Counted from the first letter of the stretch, positions 33,292 through 44,940 are shown. The stretch is DNA of 64,000 nt from Zopfochytrium polystomum (GCA_025765615.1 JAIVFJ010000216.1:1-64000), one strand, 5' to 3'. The notes: generated by a model from the sequence alone, not told the origin. Program-made: numbers and translations.

Positions 33292-36200
33292 CTATGCAGT
33301 TGGTCCAGTGATATTGTACTTGAGGACGTTTTGGCTGACAGTGGCGTCCACTCCGTTCGCCTCCTGTCGCCGAATGCTCTTGTAATCACTGTTGGCTTCA
33401 CCACACGATACAAGGATTAGGCCACTCTCCTTAATAGTCCGAATTAAGGCTGGCATCTGGATCTGTTGGCAGAGGTTTAGAGTACAAATATTGAGGCGAA
33501 GCCAGAGTGTTGGTTGTAGAGACTGACACATACCAGTGGCTTTGCTTCGCAAATAACTCCCAGGAACTTGTTTCTCCGTGCGAACCTCACTGCCTGCTTG
33601 ATGGAAGTACACCTGCGGTCTGTTTCCCGAGAAGTCGGAATCCAATGAGCAGCCGACATACCAACCACACTGCCGAGGCCGTCACCAAACCCGCAGCGTG
33701 TGGCAAAGAACACACCGTAGTTGGGTTGCTTCCAGGTGATGGCTGTGCAAACAGCAGGATTGAAAGATGAGAAAATAACTGGCCGCGAGGTGGCAGTGGT
33801 GTGGTCGTACACAGATGTGAGTACTCGGTCAACGAATTTGTTTACAGAGGGAACATCACAAATGTGCAGGCGCTCCCGCTGCCAGGGCGTGGGATATTGG
33901 AGATCGAGGCTGACACCAATACGCGGTGGAAGATTCTGTTAACCGACCAAAGACAATGTTACTAAACCCCATTAACACACCAATTATTCTCTTACAAACC
34001 TCCAGCAATTCATCCAGGGTGAAAAATGCATCAGCGATCACCCTGGGCAGTTCCGCACGGCTGGCCCGTAAGCCACCTTCCCCTGCCCTGAGGACAGGCT
34101 CAGATGACCAGAATCCATCAGCACGACCATCAAATCCACTCATCAGACCATATTCCTGGCTACGACGCTGATGCTGGCTGTTTCCTGTTTTTTGAGACCG
34201 GTCAAACAGTTTACGAGCTTGTGTATGGGTAAGGGAAGTTATAGGAAAGCCATGGGAGACTCTGCTGATGGAGCTGCCAGTTTCATCCTCTTCATCAAGG
34301 TCGAAGAGGTCCAGATACCAAGAGTCATAGATAACTGGAACTCCATCCCTCGTCATCTGGACAGAAAGGTGGATGTATTCTTCCGCCATTGAGGTAGCAG
34401 TGATAAGCGACTGAATGCTGTTGTCGCCGTGGCCCTTTTTATCACTAACAACCTGAACAATGCAAAAAGTTTTAGGTTTTGTGCCACAATGCGCCAATGC
34501 AGTGCGTGATCTTCATACCTTTGTGGACTTCCAATAAGTCTCGATTTTACCACCAATCTTCACCCCAGGATGATTTAAGGCTGACACAATTGAGAACCCA
34601 AAACTGAGCTCACCAACAACCTTTAGGTGACTGTCAAAGAAAGGAGCCACAACTCTTTCTTCATCCCCACTCCCAGCGCCACCTTTTCCAATAGTGAATT
34701 GTGAGCTGAGCACTGCTGCGCGGCCAAGGATTTTGGTGCCAAAGGTCGGATAAATTTCAAAGTAGAGGGAAAACTCCGCCAGGTTGTCCACAAAGAACGT
34801 GTATGACTCCGAATCATCTGTTAGAGGAAGAATGACATTATAGGGGATAGAATCAGGCTTGCTGCTGATAACCAGGCGGTAGGATGAGAGCTTTTGAGAG
34901 CCAAAGAGCTGAAGGAGGATTAGAAAATCTTTGAAGAGGGCGTACCACCATACCTTGACTGGAGAGGAATTGAGAGAGTCAGCAAACCCATTCAGGTTGA
35001 CCTCAACATAGTATTGCTTGTCGAGGTAGTTGTGCCCACTGTTTAAGGTTGTAAGAATCACTAATTGTTCACAAGAGACCAGAGAACTCAACTAAATGCG
35101 GAATGGGATCATTGGGGGTGGTAATGACAATGATGGGATCTCATCTAAGCTCATCTCAAATTCAAATCCGCCTGCAGCTGGTGTCACAACGGTGTTCTCT
35201 GAGAACAATGCACTTGGCGCCATGGGCTGCAGGGGAATGTCCATGGGAAGTGTGTCTGCAGTCCCACGATCAGCTAACATGATTGGTCCATCACTGCCGA
35301 GGCTACTGACACTAAGATCCGAGCTGTCCACTGCCATTGCAGTGGCACCACTGCTGGTTATTATAGGAATGCCAACCACTGCAGACAAGGAACCAAGCGA
35401 TGACGACAATGCCGGGGAAGCTGAAGTGACAGTCGCAGCAGCAGTGGGAGATAACGCAGAACCTGGTGACTTCATCACTGGCTGTGAAATTTCCAACAGC
35501 TTAGCCACATCGACATGACCGTGGTAGAGCGCATAGGTCCAAGGCAACCAGCCATCCTCATCTGTGACATCAACGCGGCAGTGGGCATCAAGAAGTACTT
35601 TAACACAGGAGATATGACCTTCCGACGCTGCGAAAAATATTGGGGTCCATCCACTGTAGCTGTCTGTCTCATTAACATCTGCACCACTGCGAATGAGTAG
35701 GGCGCACAACTCTGCATGGCCTTCACGTGCCGTTAGATGAAGGGAGGGAAGATTGTTACCCTCTGTGATTTGCTGAGGGTGAGCAGACGAGGCTGGCGTG
35801 GTGGCATCGTGCAACGACGCGCCTTTTTCCAAAAGCAAGGTAGCGATGGCAAGGTGCCCGTATTGGCAAGCAAGAGAGAGGGGGTTCAGTGTCGTTGCTG
35901 CAGGCGGATCTAAGGCAACACCGTGCTGGAGAAGCAGCTGGACACACTTAGTGTGTCCGCCAATGATTGCATATGTCAAAGGTGTATTGTCGTCCACATC
36001 GACAGCTGAAGCAGCAGCTGCACTCGAGTACTGGGACAACAGGAATAAGAGACAGTCACTGTGGCCATACATAGCAGCGTAATGGATCCCGTAGCGATCA
36101 TAAATGTCAACAGCGTCAATATTAGCCTTCCCACGTGAGATAGCAAGGGTCAGAACATCAAGCCTGCCATGAATAGCAGCTTCATGTATACAGGTACGGT

Positions 36201-37374
36201 TACTGATGTCGTCCATGAAGTCACAATTAATAGTTACATCTTCAGAATCAAAAAGAGCTGAAAGCATGTCAATTGGTCCTTCATCACATGCCCGAAGAAA
36301 AACGCGAGAAAGGAGCTCTGGATCCTCTTCGCGGAGCGAGCTGGCACTTGTTCCAGATTTGTGCGTAAACTTTTTCAAGCTATCCTTCAGGTAGTCAACA
36401 CGGCTCTCAGTGATTGCAGAGAGAAAATCATTCTCTGCTTCCATCAACGGATCCCAACTCCGCTGTTGTGGTTGGAGTGGTTCGACCGTGATTTTTATTG
36501 GTATTGAATCTGTTCGTGACTGTGCGGCGTCCAGGAGTGCGTCGAGTTCGGCAATATTCATAGTTACAACATCTGTGAGCTCCGTCAACACGTCCCGGTT
36601 AAAGCATGGCTGGATCACCACTTGGCGCGACAAGTAAAACTCCTTAGTCGTTGACTTGGCCCGTTTGTCCCACTTCTTCAGAATTTTTGTGAAGCCTGTC
36701 GCATTAATCTCAACATAGCTTTGCAACTTCGCAAGATCGCGTTGGAACTGAAGGAATGCTTCCCTCAGTGATTCAAGGTTGGAGCTGGTTTTTATGGCAA
36801 CACTTCTGCTCTGAAGAATACGCTTTTTGTCGAGGAGTGATCGCTGACGAACCTTGAACTCTTGCTCTTTTTGTAGGTAAAATGAGTTGACCTGGGAACA
36901 AAAAATGGAAAAACAAGTCAATTTGCAATTTGCTTCGAGGAACGCAGCCAGCTGTTCAACGTAGACCATGTAGCAATCAAGATGGCACACAATCAAGTGT
37001 ACCATGGAACAGTGAGGTCAATCAGAAGCACCAACCTTCTCAAGTTCTCGTTCTAGTTTGAAAAAGAATGCTGTCTTGAGTGCCTGAAACTGCCTGGTGG
37101 TGTCTGCATGGTTGCTGTTTGTCGAACTACTGACAATCGAGATAGTTGTCTGGGAATGAGAGTGCGAAGATGGAGTCAGAGCCTCAACGGAATTTATGAT
37201 CTTCTTGAGAGCCTTGTAGTTTAAGTGATGTGCGCCGCCCCATTCCGATTGCTGGCTCTGGATATACTTGCCAAACTACAGGGGAACCGAGGAAAGCCGC
37301 GGGAAGTCGTTGAGAGTCAGCAACCGCAAAAAGTACGAGAAACTCATGCACTAGATAAAGCAGCCTACCTTCAT
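33292..37374 (-). CDS. Pho81-like SPX, ankyrin repeat and GDPD protein, eight exons
   Basis: Probable sensor or regulator in inorganic phosphate signalling. My exon model is 37374-37369, 37275-37036, 36891-35093, 35038-34519, 34452-34000, 33935-33686, 33619-33534 and 33462-33292. It sums to exactly 1174 codons plus stop with canonical GT-AG ends; the first exon codes only Met-Lys. SPX domain (residues 1-200) starts MKFGKYIQSQQSEWGG and has the Lys-rich GFTKILKKWDKR helix that in the family binds inositol pyrophosphates. Ankyrin repeats span about 270-550, then a Ser/Ala-rich linker, a mid domain starting YGHNYLDKQYYVEV (from 683) and a GDPD fold (about 856-1174; LPPRIGVSLDLQYP, FSSFNP, SGLILVSCGEAN). 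The usual HR, ExD and following His catalytic residues of GDPD enzymes are replaced (KKGHGDN, HLSVQ, YDSW), so it is probably non-catalytic like yeast Pho81 rather than a Gde1 phosphodiesterase. Confidence 0.93.
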
Positions 37375-39125
37375 GTCGCAAATGCAGATGAACTAACAAA
37401 CAATCAATCGAAAATGGTTTCGCTCTGCTTGAAGTCTGCGTAGTGGCTTTGCTTGCCAGCTGCTGGAGAGAGAAGCAAGACCAAGAGGCCGAAGAGAATG
37501 GCAGTGACGTATGGGGATCGCGCGAAGTCGACGCGGTTTGGACTTGGTTTGGATCGACTTTCTGAAATCGATTCGTGCGCTCGTGTGATCAACTAACAAA
37601 CGGATCAAGGCCGGACGAAACGATCGCGGCTGATTTTTCTGCAAAGATCGACAACGCGGGTCCGCTTGCAGCTGTAAGAGGATAGCGAGCCCAAGACACC
37701 CACACAGCGCCGGACCGATCTCTTCTTCTTGGGTCGATGGATTTGGTCAGGGAAGATTTGGCGGCCGCTAAGAGCAATCCCCCCGCACGGACGCCAACCG
37801 GCTGCGGCTGGTCTCGGCCCGGGCGATTACGGCAACGTCGTGGGCGCGAGCACGGTCTTCTGTCGAGGTGTGCGACTCGGAGTCTGGTCTGGGGCTTGGT
37901 TTGGTTCGACTCTGTGAAATCGATTGGTGTGGGCTCGTGCGTTCTGCGTTGCAGGCTGATTGGCCGGCCACCCGACAACAACGATCACGTGACGGAGGAA
38001 GGGCCAACATGGAATGAAGCTGCTGAAGGCGGAGCCAAACTGCCAGTATGCGGGCGCTGGCGGTTTACGCTGAGCTTGGCACGCTTCAACAGTCGTCGTA
38101 TTCTGCACAATTTCTTCTGCTTCGAATATGTGAAATCACCCCAGCAGCCGGCAATCGGAACTTTTTATAAATGCCTTGTGTATGAGTGAGCTAGAAACCC
38201 CGGCCTTATCGCCCAACTATTTCCAGTACTCTTCTTTGAAGAAACGTTTGACGCCATGATCAATCCCCTTTCTCCGCCAGCTCCCGCCGGACACCGGTGC
38301 ATGCAGCACGATCGGTAGTTCACTGGGCGTGGTCGGCGTGCAGGTCGCTATGCCATATGTTGCTCACGGCGATAATAGGGTTCGCGGGTGACTGGCGGCT
38401 ACACCTGCGACACGGAAGACGCGGTGACCTTGTTTCAGACCCTGTCAAGAAGCGGCAGCAGCCGCCGAAGAGGATAAAGCTTCGGAGCCAACACACTACC
38501 ATATGAGACCTCGCCCTCGCACTGCTTCCGGGTCTAGCCCACACAGCGATGCTAAACGGGCTGTGGCCAAGTCGATTAGTCCAGATTTACTTCCTTTTGC
38601 GCAGGTCAGCCCAACGATATTCATTTCGGAGCCTGCTGCGCGAACTCTGCCCAACACAACCGACCGCCCTCACCTCAACACAAACCAAACTCGCCTCATC
38701 CTCAACCGCAGACTCTCTAGACCTTGTGGTGGCCCTGCGCTTTCTACTCTCGACGCCCAGAACAAACCATTCACGCGTCGGTGGCAGCGCCACATCGGCG
38801 TGGGTGTGCCCAGAAAGCAATGATGAAAACTGCTGTGAAGCCCAGCTGAGCTGCCGAAAGCTGCAGGTGGCTGCGGCAGTCATGTCCGTGGATATCCCTG
38901 TCTTTTGGCATCCCGTTTGTGAAATCCCGTTCACATCCCTGCTCATCGACCCTCGTACACACACAACAATCGTACAGCGGACCGTTCCTGATGAGCTCCT
39001 GCTTCTGCTCCGTGAAGTTTGCGGATGTCCTGCGAGCACCCTCGCCCTGCAGCACCAGCGGCAGTCGGGCTGGCGAGTGCAGTCACTGAAGCACCCGCCT
39101 CCACACAAATTATCGTATTGGCATC
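37375..39125. other. Intergenic with one unrecognised open frame
   Basis: A plus-strand frame (38549-39310, 253 codons) contains a plausible stretch around FTSLLIDPRTHTTIVQ but no recognised family, and its tail reads through a hairpin-bearing repeat. It may be a gene remnant. The rest is GC-rich sequence with overlapping spurious frames and contains the Pho81-like gene's promoter region. Confidence 0.3.
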
Positions 39126-39163
39126 TCCAGTTACCATTTTACATGAAAATGGGACCAACTGGA
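39126..39163. repeat. Nested inverted repeat
   Basis: TCCAGTT (39126-39132) pairs with AACTGGA (39157-39163), and inside it CCATTTT (39134-39140) pairs with AAAATGG (39146-39152). It is possibly the end or centre of a small non-autonomous element. Confidence 0.5.
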
Positions 39164-39907
39164 ACAAGAAGAATGCGATTTAACGGACCAGAATCAACGA
39201 AAATGGTATCTCTGGACCCCGAGAAATGGAGCCAAAATTGGACTTTCTTGGTCCCTGAAAGAATAAATCAAAAAATGAGTGTTTTTCCGACCAGAGTCTC
39301 GGCCCCATAGTGCGTGTGAATGATGCTCAATAGTCACTTTTGGAAAAGGCGCCACAATCTAGCCGCAGATAAGGTTTTGGCGCCAAGCGCGGCCTAATAT
39401 ATGGTGAATGAAAATTGAGTTCGGGCAGGGGGCATGAGTCCTCAATGGAATCACTACTACGTTTCACCCCCTGCAAAATGTGCTCCCAAGTCTTGTTAGC
39501 GTCGCCAGAGTATCATCTTAACATCCGGTAACCGCTGGGAAAAATCCTCAAGTATTGGATAAGGCAACCTCGGTGCACACCAATGCGTACCGCGCTCTTA
39601 AGGATGCTCTCTAAAACCGTGAGACTCTACGATCCCCAACTGTTTGAAAAATGCTGCTGTTTTGTCTGGCACTGAAAGGACTGAACACTGGCGATCACCG
39701 CCCACTCCAGCACTTGGCAATGGAAATTGTAGAAACTATTATTTCAATGAGGCCCAACGGACAAGTTTCAACAAAGGATCAAAGAACGACAGGCTGCCTT
39801 TCTTCCAATATGACCCGCGCAATTAGACCGCAAAACACAAAATGAAGATGGTAGCACACATTGGAGGACGAGAAAGGAATTAGGAAAGAAAGTTCGCGAA
39901 AATTGAA
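39164..39907. other. Intergenic, nothing recognised
   Basis: Short frames only. It includes the 3' flank of the next minus-strand gene. Confidence 0.4.
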
Positions 39908-41731
39908 TCACTTTGGCGCAGAGGCCCGCACTGCGGTTCCTTCCTCCACCTTGTCTGCAGTCGAAGGCGTAGATCCAGCTACATGATGAACAACACCAAA
40001 TCGCCACTGGCCGAGTGCAAAAACAATAACAACAACAGCAATCCATAGCCAGTAGAGTACCATCACGACAACTGACGTGCTGTACAAGACCAAGCCCAAG
40101 TAGAGCTCAATCACTGCGAGAAGCACAGTAGATCGCCCAACCCACCAATGAAGCTGGTCCCACCACGGGATGGCAGTTCGGTCAGGCTTCCATAGTCCAT
40201 TGCTAATGTAACCGAGAATGACCTGCGCCGGAAGAAGCGCAAGCGAAAGAGCCACACCAATTGGCCGATGTGCGCTGTCCTTCTGGGACAGCAACCGATT
40301 GGGTGTGCCATTGGGCAGCGAGAGCTCGACGAATAGCAAACCGAGGATGGTGAATGCGACGGTACCGACACCAAGGCTCGCTAAGTGGATGCGGTACCAA
40401 TTGTGACCCAGCTGATTCTTAAGGTAGCGCGCAGTGAATATGCCAACTGCCGGGAAGACAGCCCAGGCCAAGAAGAGCATCACGCCGTGAAGGGTAAGCA
40501 GTGTGTCGCGCGATAGCGACGTTGGATAGCCTGCGCTGACAGCTTCACCATTACTGGTGGTTCCGGCGGTAGACAGGTCAAGTGCAAACGAGCCGTAAGC
40601 GTCATGTTCAACAATTGACGAGGACGAAGAGACTGGGTTTGCAGGGGCCTTGCTGGAGAAGGCATAGATAAACTTCGTAGAACCGCCTGAGGAAATCGGA
40701 GAGTCGGCGGTGCGGTTGAACGAAAAGGCAATTTTCGCCGCGTTGTCGACAGTAAGATTCGTTGAAGTTGCCGTCGGGATGGATGGTAACAGAGTAAATG
40801 TGCTCGGCACGACGGTTGGGTCATCATGGCCGGAAGCGGTTCGCTGGGAGAGGGTAACGTTTGCACCATTATTATAACCGACATACATGACGGCACCGCT
40901 CATGATCGTGGAGCCAATGCCTATGCCAACCCAACCTGGAGAGCGGGAGGTGACGGTAAAAGTAACGACATTGGCAGCGAAATCCCTCTGACCATGGACG
41001 CAAAAAGTGTTGGTCGGGTCGCAAAATGATGCGACGCAGATGCCGCTTGACGGTACAGTGGCGGCCGTCACATTCTGGGTGGAGGTGGGCGAGGGGATCG
41101 GTGAAGCGGAAGATGTCATAGAAGAAGGTGAAGTCGTCGTTGAGATTACAGAAGTAGTCGCTGCAACGTTGGTCGAAGAAGAAGTAGTCTTCGGCGGTTC
41201 CGAAGGAGTGAAATCCAAGCTGAAGTATCCGTAGCTGTCGTGCTCTCTAATGGATGCCGAAGTGCTCCCAGGGTTTGAAGGCCGCGACCCTGAAACAGCC
41301 CAGATGAAGGAAGATCCAATTCCATCCATCGACCTGCTGAACGAGACGCTAACAGAGCCAGCAACCTGCGCGGTGCTGGGTGTGGAAACTATAGAAAACG
41401 AGTTGCCAACAACGCTCGGGTCGTAGTGGCCACCGCCCTGACGCTGTGAAAGGGTGGTTCCTCCGTTCCCGTCGGCGTAGGCCACAAACATTGTGGACCC
41501 CGCCATGCGGGAGCCAGTGCCGAAGGCGACCCATCCGGACGTGGACGAGGAGAGGGTGAAGGTGATCGTGTTGGCGCGGACGTCGCGTTCGCCGGAGACG
41601 CAGATGGTCCCGCCGTTGCACCAGGAGTCGGTGACGCGGTTTCCGTCGGCCGATGTTGTTCCGGCCAAGCCAGCTGACGGGGCAAAGGCAAAAAGAAGGG
41701 CGGCAGCGGCGGTGAGCGACCGAGGTAGCAT
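39908..41731 (-). CDS. Double DOMON (AA8-like) plus cytochrome b561 protein, cluster gene A
   Basis: Single-exon, 607 aa. Signal peptide about 1-23. DOMON 1 (30-175) has the cellobiose-dehydrogenase-cytochrome look, with GSRMAG (Met76) and EHDSYG (His164) as probable heme b ligands; in the known cytochrome these are a Met and a His. A Ser/Thr-rich linker (178-228) leads to DOMON 2 (235-390; Met277, His376). The b561 part (412-580) has four likely heme histidines: LHG 415, RIH 449, HRPIG 488, LHWW 528. Predicted role is trans-plasma-membrane electron transfer to extracellular heme domains, for instance ferric reduction; the acceptor is unknown. A TATAAC motif lies about 60 bp upstream. It is the most divergent of the two-DOMON members, separated from the next one by a transposon. 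Confidence 0.9.
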   Translation of the reverse strand: MLPRSLTAAAALLFAFAPSAGLAGTTSADGNRVTDSWCNGGTICVSGERDVRANTITFTLSSSTSGWVAFGTGSRMAGSTMFVAYADGNGGTTLSQRQGGGHYDPSVVGNSFSIVSTPSTAQVAGSVSVSFSRSMDGIGSSFIWAVSGSRPSNPGSTSASIREHDSYGYFSLDFTPSEPPKTTSSSTNVAATTSVISTTTSPSSMTSSASPIPSPTSTQNVTAATVPSSGICVASFCDPTNTFCVHGQRDFAANVVTFTVTSRSPGWVGIGIGSTIMSGAVMYVGYNNGANVTLSQRTASGHDDPTVVPSTFTLLPSIPTATSTNLTVDNAAKIAFSFNRTADSPISSGGSTKFIYAFSSKAPANPVSSSSSIVEHDAYGSFALDLSTAGTTSNGEAVSAGYPTSLSRDTLLTLHGVMLFLAWAVFPAVGIFTARYLKNQLGHNWYRIHLASLGVGTVAFTILGLLFVELSLPNGTPNRLLSQKDSAHRPIGVALSLALLPAQVILGYISNGLWKPDRTAIPWWDQLHWWVGRSTVLLAVIELYLGLVLYSTSVVVMVLYWLWIAVVVIVFALGQWRFGVVHHVAGSTPSTADKVEEGTAVRASAPK

Positions 41732-41788
41732 GAGGAAGCAAGGTCCAACAACAGAAGGGGAGATGAGCGATGAAAGAAGGGGAATCCA

Positions 41789-41794
41789 GTTATA
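41789..41794 (-). promoter_or_regulatory. Possible TATA element of cluster gene A
   Basis: TATAAC on the minus strand, about 58 bp before the start codon at 41731. Weak but positioned as in the other cluster genes. Confidence 0.35.
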
Positions 41795-42188
41795 AATTCA
41801 AGTGGATCGGGATCGCGCTGAGACAGAGCGGGAGCGATAGGGCGAGGAGAGCGGGGGAGACAGACAGACAGACGAAAGAGACAAAGCAGGAGTGTGCGCT
41901 TTCGATCGAAAACGGCTCTCATTGCGCGATCGCAACAAAAAAGGGATTTGATGGCTTTTTGCTTGTGGTGTTTGTTTGTTTTTGTTTTTTTTATATGGGA
42001 GAGACAAGGCGGCGGAATCTGTGCGGAATTTGGAACGTTTTGTCTTTCCCTTTTTGGAAATAGACAATGCAAGCTGCGCAATTTTGCACGCACCACTTTT
42101 CCCAAAAAGAAAAACGAACGCCGCCGGCCCTCCTTCGCTGCATGAGTGAAGAGAAAGGGAGGCGAGCCGGCTGGGGGCGAGCGGCCGG

Positions 42189-42213
42189 CGGGCGGCGGCG
42201 GCGGCGGCGGCGA
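42189..42213. repeat. GGC trinucleotide run
   Basis: About eight GGC units, 34 bp outside the left end of the transposon. Confidence 0.8.
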
Positions 42214-42246
42214 AGGCCCCACATTTAATTGATATAGACTGTATTA

Positions 42247-42415
42247 CAGCGCTAGCCCGAAAACTTTGGTTTTCCAAGTCTTTTTGAGGTGGTTTCGACA
42301 TTGAATCAACTTGAAATGAATGTTAAATTAACGTGCAAATGACCTTGAGTTTTTTTCCAATTCCATCCGTGTCGGCAAAGTCACAAAACCAACTCTCTCG
42401 CAAATCAATCAACAG
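42247..42415. repeat. Left terminal inverted repeat of the transposon
   Basis: Matches the reverse complement of 44772-44940 with about a dozen differences. It ends AATCAATCAACAG at its inner edge in both copies. Confidence 0.92.
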
Positions 42416-42491
42416 CCACTGTCGCCACTGTCGCCACTGTCTCTTGCCGCCTTGCACCAGTTATCGCAACACCTCACCATCCTCAACTGTC

Positions 42492-43513
42492 ATGAGAGGT
42501 GTGCGAATTAGCAACCAGATAAGGGAAAGGGTTCATGCCCTCTCACGAGGACTGCATCACAAGACAGCAGCCGAGCTGGCTTCGCTGTTCAGCGTCAGCG
42601 TGCAGTCAGTTCGAAACATTCTGAAAACCTACGCAGAGTGGGGAACTCATTCAGGCCCAAAAGGGCAAGGGTCAGGGCGTGAGATCAGTCTTACCCGCGC
42701 AGATATTCAGATTCTCCGTGACACCATTGAGGCAAACCCATCTATCCATCAGGACGAGCTTGCTGATGTTATCAGCAACACTCTTCACACCAACGTTTCT
42801 GTGAAAGTAATTCAGAACGGCATGTCGTACGTTGGGATGACGAGAAAGAAGGTAAAGCTTCCTACCACACTCCTTTCACATTCTTACGATCCTTGCTGCG
42901 AATGCTGTGATAGCTTTCAGTACAGTTCAAACAGCGGTCGGGGGAAGCGGTTCAAGCCTTCCGACTAATGATGGCTCTCGAGATTGATGCAGATCGCACC
43001 GTCTTCGTTGATGAGACACGAGTAGATGACAAATCCTTCTGTCGCCGCTACGGCTATGCAACTCGTGGGGATCGGGCATCAGTGGTTCAAACTGGTGTTC
43101 GAGGCCAGAGCACCACGCTCATTGCTGCCCTCAGCAAGCGTGGGATCGTAGCCAAGTCCACAGTGGATGGATCTTCAACTGCCGACATCTTTGTTGACTT
43201 CCTCACAAATGTCCTTCTCCCAATGATGCACGCAGGAGACATGGTGGTAATGGACAATGCTCGCATTCACCATGACGAGCGAGCAGCACGTGCGTGTGAG
43301 GAGCATGGTGTTAGACTCATTTTTCTTCCTGCGTACTCTCCATTTCTTAACCCCATCGAGGAGGCGTTCTCCATTATCAAAGCTAGATTCAGACGCTTGG
43401 AGGCAGACTTTGCTGATGTCCTTGATCGGCATGATCTAATCTTGACGGTTTGCGACACAGTCACTGCAGAAAAGGCGAGGGGTATTATTGCGCACTCTGG
43501 TTACACCCCTTGA
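42492..43513 (+). CDS. DD34E transposase of the Tc1/mariner-IS630 superfamily, two exons
   Basis: Catalyses cut-and-paste movement of the surrounding element. Exons 42492-42851 and 42935-43513 join in frame through an 83-bp GT-AG intron that contains the stop of the unspliced first frame; product 312 aa. N-terminal paired helix-turn-helix (KTAAELASLFSVSVQSVRNI, then a second one near SIHQDELADVI). Catalytic triad: VFVDETRVDD, VVMDNARIHH and NPIEEAFS, with 34 residues between the second Asp and the Glu. I start at the Met at 42492 because it is the first one inside the terminal repeat; an in-frame Met at 42333 lies within the repeat. No disabling change is visible. Confidence 0.92.
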
Positions 43514-43529
43514 TTCATCAAATAAATCT
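43514..43529. terminator. 16-bp spacer between convergent stop codons
   Basis: The two transposon genes end 16 bp apart. AATAAA (43521-43526, plus strand) lies in the gap, so the plus-strand polyadenylation region must lie inside the other coding sequence and the transcripts probably overlap. Confidence 0.5.
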
Positions 43530-44739
43530 TCAACCCCTGTTCACAAGTGCGAGTATTTCCACAGCGTATCCCATCTTTACCCCAGCCTTTTCCAGTTTCT
43601 CGCAACTGAAGTGACGAAGCGATGAAAGAGATATTCGGTGGTAGCGAAATTGCTGCAGGCAATAATCAAAGTCATCCTCATCGCTTATAACCTCTGCAAG
43701 GACTTCTTCAATTGAATTGAAGGTACCGTGGAGTGCAGCTGATGGGGCTGAAACCCATGAAGACGACGTCGACGATGGTGTTGGGGTTGACGGCACAGGG
43801 CTGGTGTTTGGAGTTGGTCGTTCAACACCGGACAAGCCCTTTGTCAGTCCCTCTACAATGCCGGCGATCAGTTGGCCAGTTTGATGGCTTGTTTTCAGCT
43901 TCTTTTTCTCAGCGCGAAACGAGGGAGCTGCTGGAGGATTCTCCAGAGTTGCTCCCATCTTCTTGTTGACCTGGGAAGGCCTGTTAGATCCCAATCTGAA
44001 AGGTGTGCATGGAAGATGCGCATACACTTACAACGCAATGAGCCCAAATTGCAACCATCTCAGCGTCGCAAGGAAGCTCCAAACTGCCCGATCTCCACAC
44101 CACCTCTCCACCAGCTGAGCCCCACATCTTTTGAATGCTACGAATCGTCTCCTCGAGCTGGACACTGTTGGCGTTCTCCACAATGTTTTTCTCCGATGGA
44201 TCGGCATTCTCCTTGTTGCAAGAAGTATCGTCATCGCTCTCTTCCTCATCTTGAAGTGGACGCTTGTTTGCCTTTGGCGGCAGCGCCAGTTGAACTGTCG
44301 TGCGAACCTGCTTGGTTGGGGTGGAAGAGGCAAGAGGAACAGACGTGATCGCAACAGTTTTGAATCGAAGAAGCCAAAGACGGGTTGCTCTGCGGTTCCA
44401 GCATCTCCCGTAGAAAGCTCGAAACTGGGTCATGTCTGATTCTGTGTGAAGCAGTCGCTGTCCATCTCGCAATGAGTCACTTGGTTTCCGATATGTCAGC
44501 TCCCTAATCGTCTCAGCCGTCACTTCTTCATTGTTGAAGACTGCTGCGATCTCCCGTTTCAAATCCTCAAGAGTGGCAGTCCTCATGTCTGCGATGAGAA
44601 CCTCGTAAGTTTCCTTCTCTCCAAACAATGCCACGTAAGTGGCAGAAAAAGTGGCAGGAATGATTGTGGGTGCATTCTTGGAGGCGCTCATGTTGGACAG
44701 GAAGACAGTGGGGAAGATGGCAGCGTCGAGATGGTCCAA
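43530..44739 (-). CDS. Accessory gene of the transposon, unknown function, two exons
   Basis: Exons 44739-44032 and 43970-43530 join across a 61-bp intron; 382 aa. An alternative start is 44691 (MSASKNAP). The N-terminal 100 residues look like a ubiquitin/PB1-type fold (ATFSATYVALFGEKETYEVL, then EDLKREIAAVFN). The middle is low complexity with KANKRP and acidic EEESDDD. The C-terminus (about 320-382) resembles a SAM domain: ISLSSLRHF, EKLEKAGVKMGYAVEIL. It lies wholly inside the terminal repeats and is convergent with the transposase, so it travels with it. It may be a regulator, a DNA-binding partner or captured host cargo. The fold guesses are weak; the gene structure is well supported by frame and splice sites. 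Confidence 0.75.
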
Positions 44740-44771
44740 GTAACAGTGAGGTGATGATGGTGTGGAGGATG

Positions 44772-44940
44772 CTGTTGATTGATTCGCGAGAGAGTTGGTT
44801 TTGCGACTTTGCCGACATGGATGGAATTGAAAAAAAACGCAAGTTCATTTGCACTTTAATTTAACATTCATTTCACGTTGATTCAACGTCGAAACCACCT
44901 CAAAAAGACTTGGAAAACCAAAGTTTTCGGGCTAGCGCTG
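44772..44940. repeat. Right terminal inverted repeat of the transposon
   Basis: Mirror copy of 42247-42415, same length, same outer 40 bases. The TA following it completes the target-site duplication. Confidence 0.92.

Larger units (their letters stand above)
42247..44940 (+). mobile_element. Tc1/mariner-like DNA transposon, complete
   Basis: 2694 bp, flanked by TA on both sides (42245-42246 and 44941-44942). Inverted terminal repeats of 169 bp (42247-42415; 44772-44940) start CAGCGCTAGCCCGAAAAC and are about 90 percent identical by eye. It carries a spliced transposase gene on the plus strand and a second spliced gene on the minus strand, tail to tail. Everything looks intact, so it may be recent. 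It sits between cluster genes A and B. Confidence 0.93.

Noticed and set aside
43175..43432. Minus-strand frame within the transposase gene
   Set aside because: Antisense of the catalytic exon with no independent support.
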